Below are positions 7,706-15,042 of a DNA stretch of 64,000 nucleotides, in pieces. This DNA is from Nonomuraea gerenzanensis. Lineage in GTDB: Bacteria; Actinomycetota; Actinomycetes; Streptosporangiales; Streptosporangiaceae. Numbering within the stretch: position 1 is the stretch's first letter; every line of letters starts with the position of its first letter. The DNA is taken from the NCBI RefSeq assembly GCF_020215645.1, contig NZ_CP084058.1, positions 8,494,001-8,558,000 of the forward strand, given 5' to 3'. The notes beneath the pieces were generated by a model that saw nothing but the letters and a program-made list of their open reading frames with translations, did no database searches and was not told the DNA's origin. The position numbers were made by a program, and so were the translations under genes.

Positions 7706-8422
7706 TCAGTCCGCCCGGTCCAGGTAAGCGTCCAGGTAGGCGTCCAGGGCGGCGGCGCCGCGCAGCATCGCCCGTCCCCTGGCCGACAACCGCGCCTGCC
7801 AGTCGCGCAGCGCGCTCTCCAGGGGGGCCAGCCCGCCCGCCGTACGCACCTGCCGGATCAGCGGCGCGATCTGCTCCAGCAGGTAGCCGCCCCGCCGGAG
7901 CTGGTGGGCGAGCTGCGCGTCCCGTACGTCGGCGGCGCTGTAGACGCGGTAGCCGGTCGCCGGGTCGCGGCGCGGCTCGACCAGCCCGGCCTGCTCCCAC
8001 TTGCGCAGCGTCGCGGGGCGGATCCCCAGCTTCCTGGCCAGCGGCCCGATGAACGTGGCGCCCCCGGCGGGCTCCGGCGCGCGCGGCGGCACCAGGGAGC
8101 GCAGCGCCTGCTCGACCGCCTGGAGGGTGCGCCGGTCCTCGAGGAGCTGGGCGTGGCTCTCGTCGATGAGCCGCAGGGCCTCCTCGGTGGCGCCCTCGTT
8201 GGCCGCCCGCATGATGGACGTCGCCGTCGCGTGCCCGTGCCCCGGCACCAGGGCGAGGAACGCGCGCAGCGCGGAGGCGTGGCGGCCCGTGTAGGTGCGG
8301 TAGCCGTGCTCGGTGCGCGCGGCGGCGGGCAGGATGCCGGCGTCCTCGTAGTTGCGCACCGCCTGGGTGGACAGGCCGTGCTCGCGTGCCAGGTCCACCG
8401 GACGCAGCCGCCCTCGGGGCAT
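7706..8422 (-). CDS. MerR-family regulator with two DNA-binding domains (TioE-like)
   Basis: The 238-residue protein carries two MerR-type helix-turn-helix domains: residues ~6-55 (VDLAREHGLSTQAVRNYEDAGILP) and ~125-185 (IGPLARKLGIRPATLRKWEQAGLV). That architecture matches the TioE-like group of transcriptional regulators. No metal-binding cysteines are seen. The ATG at 8422 has GAGG about 8 bp upstream. It is divergent from an erythromycin-esterase-like gene, and an inverted repeat lies in between, so it most likely controls that gene. The protein ends in a repeat of AYLD (DAYLDAYLDRAD). Confidence 0.85.
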   Translation of the reverse strand: MPRGRLRPVDLAREHGLSTQAVRNYEDAGILPAAARTEHGYRTYTGRHASALRAFLALVPGHGHATATSIMRAANEGATEEALRLIDESHAQLLEDRRTLQAVEQALRSLVPPRAPEPAGGATFIGPLARKLGIRPATLRKWEQAGLVEPRRDPATGYRVYSAADVRDAQLAHQLRRGGYLLEQIAPLIRQVRTAGGLAPLESALRDWQARLSARGRAMLRGAAALDAYLDAYLDRAD

Positions 8423-8501
8423 GATGTACCTCACCGGGTTGAGGGTCCGGCAGCGGTGCCGCAGCGGAGCCGGCGTCAAAGTCTCAACAAGTGCTTCAAC
8501 G

Positions 8502-8517
8502 ATACCGTAGAAGGTAT
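8502..8517. promoter_or_regulatory. Inverted repeat ATACC-N6-GGTAT, candidate MerR operator
   Basis: ATACC (8502-8506) and GGTAT (8513-8517) form a perfect 5-bp inverted repeat upstream of the esterase-like gene. A direct repeat TCAAC lies just upstream (in 8484-8500). The repeat runs into an ATG at 8516, which is one reason to prefer ATG 8543 as the translation start. Confidence 0.45.
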
Positions 8518-8542
8518 GAACCCGGCAGAACAGGACCGTGCG

Positions 8543-9784
8543 ATGAGTGCCGCCCCCCTGGTCCGCGACGCCGCCCGCGACCTCGACGTCGAGGGCGCCG
8601 CCGCCGTCACCCGGCTCGTCCGCTCCCTGCCCGCCCGCCCGCGCCTGCTCGGCCTGGGCGAGGCGCTGCACGACGAGCGGGCGGTCCACGAGCTGCGTAA
8701 CGAGATCTTCCGCGAGCTGGTCGAGCAGGAGGGCTACCGCGCGTTCGCCCTGGAGAGCGACTGCCTGGCGGGCCTGGTGGTGGACGAGTACGTCCGGACG
8801 GGCGCAGGCTCGCTGGACGACGTCATGCGGACCGGGTTCAGCCACGGGTTCTGGGACCGGGAGGCGACCCGTGACCTGCTCCGGTGGATGCGCGCGTACA
8901 ACGAGGGCCGCCCCGAGGCGGACCGGCTGCGCTTCTTCGGCTTCGACGCGCCCCTGGAGATGATGAGCGCGGCCAGCCCGCGCCACGCGCTCCTGGCCCT
9001 GCACGACTACCTGGCGGCGGCCGGCGTGCCCCTCACCTGCGCCCGCGACACCCTGGAGCGGCTGCTCGGCCCCGACGAGCGGTGGACGAACGAGGCCGCC
9101 GCCCTGGACCCCGCCCAGTCGGTGGGCGGCTCCCCCGACGCCGCCGAGCTGCGCCTGCTCGCCGACGACCTCGTACCGCTGCTGACTGTGCACGCGCCGC
9201 ACCTGCTCGGCGCGACCTCGCGGGCGCAGTGGGAGCGGGCGCACCTGTACGCGCGCACCGCCACGGGGCTGCTCCGCTACCACGCGATCATGGCCGACCC
9301 GGCGCCGGCGCGGGTGGTGCGGATGCTGGGGCTGCGCGACGCGATGATGGCCGGCAACCTGGAGGCCGTCGCCCAGCACGGGCCCGCGCTCGTCTTCGCC
9401 CACAACCGGCACCTCCAGCGCGAGGTCAGCCGGTGGCAGCTCGCGGACCTGGACCTGCGGTGGTGGAGCGCGGGCGCCATCGCCGCCGCGCGCCTCGGCA
9501 CCGGGTACGCCTTCCTGGCCTCCGTCCTCGGCGCCGTCCGCCATCACGGCCTCGGCGACCCGGATCCCGGCACGATCGAAGGGGTGCTGTCCACGCTGCC
9601 GGGCAACCGGTACGTGCTCGACTCGCGCCTGCTGGCGGCGGCGGTGCGGGAGGCCCGGCTGGTCCAGCGGACGGACGTCGCGGACAACCACGGGTACTTC
9701 TCGTTCGACCCCGATCAGCTGGGCGAGACCGACGGGATCGTCTTCGTCAAGGACGTGCCCGGCCCCGATCGGAGTACCTCGTAG
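8543..9784 (+). CDS. Erythromycin esterase family protein
   Basis: The 413-residue protein has family landmarks in order: GLGEALHDERAVHE near residue 35, ALESD, FFGFDAP, and AHNRHLQRE near residue 285, the last corresponding to the family's catalytic AHN-H region. Known members hydrolyse the macrolide lactone (Ere) or act on other substrates such as succinoglycan; the substrate here is not evident. ATG 8543 has AGGA 7 bp upstream; ATG 8516 would add nine residues but has no properly spaced Shine-Dalgarno. It pairs with the divergent double-HTH MerR regulator. Its last 38 bp overlap the convergent MFS gene. Confidence 0.85.
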   Translation: MSAAPLVRDAARDLDVEGAAAVTRLVRSLPARPRLLGLGEALHDERAVHELRNEIFRELVEQEGYRAFALESDCLAGLVVDEYVRTGAGSLDDVMRTGFSHGFWDREATRDLLRWMRAYNEGRPEADRLRFFGFDAPLEMMSAASPRHALLALHDYLAAAGVPLTCARDTLERLLGPDERWTNEAAALDPAQSVGGSPDAAELRLLADDLVPLLTVHAPHLLGATSRAQWERAHLYARTATGLLRYHAIMADPAPARVVRMLGLRDAMMAGNLEAVAQHGPALVFAHNRHLQREVSRWQLADLDLRWWSAGAIAAARLGTGYAFLASVLGAVRHHGLGDPDPGTIEGVLSTLPGNRYVLDSRLLAAAVREARLVQRTDVADNHGYFSFDPDQLGETDGIVFVKDVPGPDRSTS

Positions 9785-11174
9785 AGATCAGGAGGACCGC
9801 GGCGAGAGCCGCGGCCAGGTAGAACGCGCCGGCGCCGAGCAGCCCCGTGGTGTAGCCCGCCGTGACGGCGCCCCGGTCGAGGAGGCCGGCCTGCTGGGTG
9901 GCGGTGGCCGCGACGCCGGACAGGATCGCCAGCCCGAGCGCTCCGCCGACCTGCTGGCTGGTGTTGACCAGCCCGGAGGCGATGCCGGACTCCTGCGCGG
10001 CCACCCCCTGCACGCCGCCGATCGTCGCGGCGACGAACCCGATGCCCAGACCGACGCCCGCGACCAGCTGAGCCGGCAGCAGGGTCACCCAGGCGTCCTG
10101 GTCCGGGGTGAGCAGACTGAACCAGCCCATGGCCGCCGCAGCCACCGCCAGGCCCGTCACCAGAGTGGCGCGGGCGGAGGCGCGGGCCTGCAACCGGGGG
10201 CCGACCAGGCCGGAGCCGAGGCCGATGCCGATCGCGAACGGCAAGTAGGCCAGCCCGGTGAGCATCGGCGGATACTGCTTGATCGACTGCATGTAGAGGG
10301 TGAGGAAGTAGAAGGTGGCCAGCTGCCCGCCGCCCATCAGCAGCATGACCAGGTTCGCGCCGACGCGCCCTCGGTCGGCCAGCACCCTGGCCGGGATCAT
10401 CGGAGCCGTGACACGGCGCTGGACGAGGACGAAGGCGAGGGCCAGCAGGGCGCCCGCCGCGCCGGAGGCGAGGGTGAGCGGGTCGGCCAGGCCGTCCGTC
10501 CCCGCCCGGTTGATGGCGTAGACGAGCGAGCCGAGCGCGAGGGTCGCGGTGAGCGCGCCGGGCAGGTCGATCCGGCCGCGCTCGCGGGTGCCGGGGACGA
10601 CGGCGAGCGTGCCCGCCAGCAGCGCCAGGGCGAAGGGGACGTTGACGAACATGATCCAGCGCCAGCCCAGGTACTCCGTCAGCGCACCGCCCAGCAGCAG
10701 GCCGGCGACGGCGCCCAGGCCGCCCATCGCGCCGTACACGCCCAGTGCCCTGTTGCGGGCCGGCCCGGCGGGGAAGGTGTCGGCGAGCAGGGAGAGCGCG
10801 GCCGGGGCGATGAGCGCGCCGCCGACGCCCTGCAGCACCCGCGCGGCGATCAGCACGCCGCCGCCCGGCGCCACCCCGCCGAGCAAGGAGGCCAGCAGGA
10901 AGACCACCAGCCCGGCGCGGAACAGCCTGCGGCGGCCGAACAGGTCACCAGCCCGACCGCCGGCCAGCAGCAGCCCGCCGAAGGACAGCGCGTAGGCGGT
11001 CAGCACCCAGCTCAGGTGGGCCTCGGGGATGGCCAGGCCGGCGCCGATGACGGGCAGCCCGACGGTCACGATGGTGCCGTCCATCACGATCAGCAGCTGG
11101 GCGGCGGCGATCACCAGCAGCGCCAGGCCGCTGTTGCGGACGGGTGGGATCGAGGTCTCGGTGGTCGAGGTCAT
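9747..11174 (-). CDS. MFS transporter, DHA2 (14-TM) family
   Basis: The 475-residue polytopic membrane protein has the DHA2 layout: an N-terminal MDGTIVTVGLPVIG segment, the loop motif GGRAGDLFGRRR, and LQGVGGALIAPAALSLL. It probably exports a drug-like compound by proton antiport; the substrate is unknown. The ATG at 11174 has GAGGAA 6 bp upstream and starts 9 bp after the stop of the serine-hydrolase gene, so both form an operon. Its 3' end overlaps the convergent esterase gene. Confidence 0.88.
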   Translation of the reverse strand: MTSTTETSIPPVRNSGLALLVIAAAQLLIVMDGTIVTVGLPVIGAGLAIPEAHLSWVLTAYALSFGGLLLAGGRAGDLFGRRRLFRAGLVVFLLASLLGGVAPGGGVLIAARVLQGVGGALIAPAALSLLADTFPAGPARNRALGVYGAMGGLGAVAGLLLGGALTEYLGWRWIMFVNVPFALALLAGTLAVVPGTRERGRIDLPGALTATLALGSLVYAINRAGTDGLADPLTLASGAAGALLALAFVLVQRRVTAPMIPARVLADRGRVGANLVMLLMGGGQLATFYFLTLYMQSIKQYPPMLTGLAYLPFAIGIGLGSGLVGPRLQARASARATLVTGLAVAAAAMGWFSLLTPDQDAWVTLLPAQLVAGVGLGIGFVAATIGGVQGVAAQESGIASGLVNTSQQVGGALGLAILSGVAATATQQAGLLDRGAVTAGYTTGLLGAGAFYLAAALAAVLLISTRYSDRGRARP

Positions 11175-11183
11175 GAGGGTTCC

Positions 11184-12335
11184 TCAAGCCGTGGTGACCG
11201 CGCGGTGGACCGCGGCGGCCAGCCGGTCGTGTTCGGGGTAGGACCAGTTGAAGGAGAAGCGGCGGCGGGTGTAGGCGAAGGCGACGCCGCTGCGGGGGTC
11301 GGCGAACGACTCCGCGCCGGCGGAGCCGTTGTGGCCGAAGGCGGTCGCGCTCAGGAACGGGTAGCGCAGGCCCTTGGCCTGGAAGCCCAGCGCGTACTGG
11401 CCGGCTTCGCCGACCACCAGGTCACGGCCGGTGGAGTGCGGCATGGCGAACTCGCCCACGGTGTCCGTCCCGAGCAGCGGGGCGTGGCCGTCCCGGCCGA
11501 AGACGGCCGCGCTGTAGAGCGCGGCGAGCCCGCGGGCGCTGCCCACGGCGCCGGCGGAGGCCTGGCCGAGCGCGCGCACCCTCCTGGTGTTCAGGAACGC
11601 CACCTGGTCCAGCGGCGGGGTGGAGTTCAGGCCGTAGCCGATGCCGGTGAGGCTGTGCGGTCCGGGCACCGCCGCCCAGAACGCGGCCTGCTCCTCCTCG
11701 CTGGCCAACCCGGGGAGTATCGGCCGGTAGCGGTCCTCCTGCTCCTCGGGCAGGCCGAGGTGGACCGCCAGGCCGTACGGGGCGCGGATCCGTTCCTCGA
11801 AGTGCTCCTGCAGCGAGCGGCCGGTGGCGCGGCGCACCACCTCGCCGACCAGCGCGAACACCACGAACCCGCCGTAACCGTACGCCGTCCCCGGCCGCCA
11901 GTACGGCCGCTGCCCGGCCAGCCGCCGGGCGATCATCCGGTCGTCGGCGAGCTCGTCGGCGCTCAGGCCGCCGTCCACGCCGATCACGCCGCTGCGGTGC
12001 GTCAGCACGTCCCGCAGGGTGATCCCGGCCTTGCCCGCGGCGGCGAACTCCGGCCAGTGATCGGCCACCGGCCGGTCCAGCTCCAGCGCGCCCTCCTGCA
12101 CGAGGAGCGCCACCACCAGCGTGGCCGCGCCCTTGGTGACGGAGTAGAGGCCGGTCAGGGTGTCGCCGGTGATCTCCTCCCCCGCCCACAGGTCCACCAC
12201 GCGGCGGCCGTGCACCTCGACCGCGAGCTGCGCGCCGGTGGGCCCGCGCTCCCCGGCCACCACGGCGGCGAACTCCTCGCGCACCGCCTCGAACCCGTCG
12301 GCCACCGTCCCGGAGACCTCGATGGTGCTCGTCAT
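11184..12335 (-). CDS. Serine hydrolase of the beta-lactamase / family VIII esterase type
   Basis: The 383-residue protein has the SxxK motif as SVTK near residue 70, a YGYGG motif in the position of YxN, and FGHNGSAG near the C terminus in place of the KTG triad. This suits class C beta-lactamase-like esterases. There is no signal peptide, so it is cytoplasmic. I use ATG 12335, with GGAG 8 bp upstream, not the longer frame from 12377. The gene leads a two-gene operon with an MFS exporter. Confidence 0.85.
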   Translation of the reverse strand: MTSTIEVSGTVADGFEAVREEFAAVVAGERGPTGAQLAVEVHGRRVVDLWAGEEITGDTLTGLYSVTKGAATLVVALLVQEGALELDRPVADHWPEFAAAGKAGITLRDVLTHRSGVIGVDGGLSADELADDRMIARRLAGQRPYWRPGTAYGYGGFVVFALVGEVVRRATGRSLQEHFEERIRAPYGLAVHLGLPEEQEDRYRPILPGLASEEEQAAFWAAVPGPHSLTGIGYGLNSTPPLDQVAFLNTRRVRALGQASAGAVGSARGLAALYSAAVFGRDGHAPLLGTDTVGEFAMPHSTGRDLVVGEAGQYALGFQAKGLRYPFLSATAFGHNGSAGAESFADPRSGVAFAYTRRRFSFNWSYPEHDRLAAAVHRAVTTA

Positions 12336-12413
12336 GTGTGCTGCTCCGTTCGTCAGGTCGGAAGTCATCGACGGCATGACGGACGGGCGGCGGAGAAGGT
12401 GACCGGCTCGGGA

Positions 12414-12785
12414 TCAGGGTGACAGGACGCGCGCGGTGGCGAGCCATCCCTCGCGGGCGCTGGGGTAGCGGGGTGCCCACCCCGCCGCCTGGCGGAAACG
12501 CGCGTTGCTGACGCGCGGCGAACGGGTGAGCGAGGTGAGCCGCTCACCGAACACGTACGCCAGCCGCCCTGGCCCGCGCACCCACGTCGCCGCCCCGGCG
12601 GCCCTTGCGAGCGCCTGCGCGTAGGCCCGCTTGGTCAGCGGCTCGTCGTCCACGACGTTGTACGTGCCCCCCGGCACCGTCAGCGCGGCCACCACGGCGG
12701 AGGCGGCGTCGGCCAGGTGGATCGAGGAGACGTACCCGCCGGGGTGGCCGAGGATCATGCCGACGTGGTGCCGGGCCTGCGCGAA
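12414..12785 (-). pseudogene. NAD-dependent epimerase/dehydratase remnant (3' part)
   Basis: Only the C-terminal ~120 residues are recognisable: HHVGMILGHPGGYVSSIH, YNVVDDEPLTKR and a normal end VSNARFRQAAGWAPRYPS. The Rossmann domain with the GxxGxxG nucleotide site is missing; upstream of about 12785 the frame runs into antisense of a TetR fragment. The breakpoint is estimated to within ~15 bp. Confidence 0.75.
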
Positions 12786-13055
12786 GAGCTGTTCGAGGGC
12801 ATGTGGCAGGGCGTGCTGGCAGGCGGGTACGCCGAGGGGGCGCGGTGGATCGCGGAGCAGCGGGAGCTGGGCAGGGTCCAGACCGGTGACCCGGAGGCCA
12901 CGGCGGCCGTGCTGCTGTCCTCGCTCACGTACTATCCGCTGCTCCGCCTCCTGATCGGCCACACCCCCGGCGACCTGGAGCCCGAGCGGTTCCTCGCGGC
13001 CTGGGTCGAGCACGCCGCCGTCACGCTCGGGCTGCCGCCCGCCGCCCGTCCGTAG
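12775..13055 (+). pseudogene. TetR/AcrR regulator remnant (C-terminal ligand domain)
   Basis: About 93 residues (LREELFEGMWQGVLAG through the end) look like the C-terminal ligand/dimerisation domain of a TetR regulator, including SLTYYPLLRLLIGHTPGD. The helix-turn-helix domain is absent; the frame to its left is antisense to the epimerase remnant. Together they look like a divergent regulator/target pair that lost both 5' halves and the shared promoter. Its end overlaps the next minus-strand gene by 35 bp. Confidence 0.75.
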
Positions 13056-15042
13056 CCGCGAGCACCTGCTCGCACGCCAGCAACAGCACTCCCGCGCTCC
13101 AGGCGTGCGACAGCGTCAGGTACATGCCCTTCGGCTGGAAGCAGTCCGTCTGGTAGTAGCGTTCGGTGATCATGCCGCGGTAGGCGTTGAGGTCGCCGTC
13201 GGCCGCCGGCAGGAGCTGGCGGAAGCACTCCAGCGTCTCGTGCGCCCGCTCCGCGTAGTACGGGTCCCCGAGCGCCTGCGACAGCTCCACCAGCTCCGCC
13301 GTGCACACCAGCCCATACGCGTGCAGGTGCTGGTTCGACGGCGAGGCCTGGTCGGCGCCGCGGGTGGCGAAGCCGTAGCGGCCGAGCGGGGTCCGGGGGC
13401 CGAAGCGCACGTTGTAGGTGTAGCGGAAGGTGAGCGTCCAGTCGGCGGCGCGGCGGGCCAGGCCGAGCCAGCGGGCCGCGCCCGTGCGGCGGTGCAGCGC
13501 CATGTACGCCATCACGGCGGCGTACCCGTCCTCCGAGGTCGGGGCCAGGTCCACGTCCTCGGGGGCGCCGTAGACGAACTCGTCGTGCACGAACGAGGCG
13601 TAGTACTCCCCCGCCCGCTCGGCCGCCCGCAGGTGGTCCGGGTCGCCGGACTCGGCGAGCGCGGCCACCCAGGTCAGGCCCGAGGCGCCGGACCAGGACA
13701 GGACCTCGCCGGTGGCGGCGTGGTGCAGTGTGCCGAGGTTGCCGTCGGCGCGCTGGCGGGCCGCCATCACCCGCAGGTTGGAGCGGGCGGCCGCCTCCCA
13801 GGCCGGGTGCGGCCGGTGGCGCAGCGCGCGCAGCAGGAAGAGGGTGGCCTCGCCGAGGGTGCGCGCGTGCAGGGCGTCCTTGACGTGACTCCAGCTCTGC
13901 GACCAGCCCGACTGCCGGTACCAGGTGCCCCAGAACGTCCCGGACGGCGACAGGTTGGCGCAGATGAAGTCGATGACCCGTTCGGCGGCGGCGACGTGCT
14001 CAGGCCGTCCCCTCCGCAGCCCGTGCTCCAGGAGCGCCGCCGCCCACGGGATCCCGCTCACCCAGCCGACGTGCATGGCCTGCCGGTCCACGCGCTCGCC
14101 GTTGGTGCCGCTCACCTCCCTGTCGAACCCGACCGTCTCCAGCAGCACGCCGGGGTCGGGGTCGTAGTGCCAGCGGTACAGGCCCTCGGCGGCGATGTCG
14201 GCGGCCTGCGCCACGTCCTCCCACGGCTCGACGGGCGCGCCGGGCAGCCGCAGGTCGCGGTCCTCGCGCAGGAGCGGCGCGTACGCGTGCCGGTCCGCCG
14301 GCAGGGCGCTGGTCGCGAGCGTGAGGACGTGCTCCTGACCCGGCTCCCACACGTGCGTGGCCGCGTGGGCGGGCACCGCGAGGGCGGAGCCGTAGTAGGT
14401 GACGGGGAACTCCCGGTACGGGAACAGCAGCGCGATTGTCGCCCGCCCGTCCTCGTGCTCGATGGCCAGGCCCGTCGGCCCGACCGGCGAGTGCTCGTCC
14501 GCGATCAGCGCGGTGCCGCCGGTGTCGCCCCAGACCAGGACGGCGGGGGTGGCGGCCCGGTCGGCGCGGAAGCCCCAGCGGGCCGAGACCATCTCCTCGG
14601 GGCGGTCGGCGCCGGGCTCGAAGCGGGGGAAGACGCGCTGGCAGGCCGCCGGGCGGTTCTCGCCGTAGAAGAGGCCGGGGATGAGCCACCACGGGTCGCC
14701 GACGGCCGTCACCGATCTGCTCACGCGGACGGTCGCGGCGGACGGCTCGGCGCCCTCGTACCGGATGCGCAGGCTCAGCCCGCGGCGGCCGGTGGGGCGG
14801 CGCTCGCCCCACGCCCACTCCACGCTGAACGGCCCCGCGGCGTCCAGCAGCTCGACCAGCACCTCACCGCCGTCGGGGTCGGCGACGACGACGCGCGGCG
14901 CCGGCTCGGGCAGGCGGGCGAGCGGCCCACCGACCGCATCGGCGTGCGGCGGGTCCGCGAGCTCGCCTGGCCGAAACGCGTCCTGCGGCGGGTCCGCGAG
15001 GTCGCCGGGCCGGGGTGGGTCCGCGAGCGGCCCGGCGGTCAC
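13021..15042 (-). CDS. Large protein of unknown function in the mannosidase operon, possible alpha/alpha-barrel glycosidase
   Basis: A 673-residue protein I do not recognise. The N-terminal third looks beta-rich (DPWWLIPGLFYGENRP, FPYREFPVTYYGSAL); the C-terminal two thirds are helical with aromatic motifs (GTFWGTWYRQSGWSQSWSHVK, ERYYQTDCFQPKGMY) like six-hairpin glycosidases. No catalytic pair can be assigned and there is no signal peptide. GTG 15042 is chosen because it overlaps the alpha-mannosidase stop as GTGA, with GGAGG upstream. The first ~45 residues hold three G-x-LADPP repeats. Being last in the ROK-SIS-GH38 operon, it probably acts on the same imported glycan. Confidence 0.7.
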   Translation of the reverse strand: MTAGPLADPPRPGDLADPPQDAFRPGELADPPHADAVGGPLARLPEPAPRVVVADPDGGEVLVELLDAAGPFSVEWAWGERRPTGRRGLSLRIRYEGAEPSAATVRVSRSVTAVGDPWWLIPGLFYGENRPAACQRVFPRFEPGADRPEEMVSARWGFRADRAATPAVLVWGDTGGTALIADEHSPVGPTGLAIEHEDGRATIALLFPYREFPVTYYGSALAVPAHAATHVWEPGQEHVLTLATSALPADRHAYAPLLREDRDLRLPGAPVEPWEDVAQAADIAAEGLYRWHYDPDPGVLLETVGFDREVSGTNGERVDRQAMHVGWVSGIPWAAALLEHGLRRGRPEHVAAAERVIDFICANLSPSGTFWGTWYRQSGWSQSWSHVKDALHARTLGEATLFLLRALRHRPHPAWEAAARSNLRVMAARQRADGNLGTLHHAATGEVLSWSGASGLTWVAALAESGDPDHLRAAERAGEYYASFVHDEFVYGAPEDVDLAPTSEDGYAAVMAYMALHRRTGAARWLGLARRAADWTLTFRYTYNVRFGPRTPLGRYGFATRGADQASPSNQHLHAYGLVCTAELVELSQALGDPYYAERAHETLECFRQLLPAADGDLNAYRGMITERYYQTDCFQPKGMYLTLSHAWSAGVLLLACEQVLAATDGRRAAARA

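Noticed and set aside
5459..12335. Biosynthetic gene cluster extending from the terpene genes
   Set aside because: The genes here are unrelated accessory functions separated from the terpene genes by the conservon; no further biosynthetic enzymes are seen.
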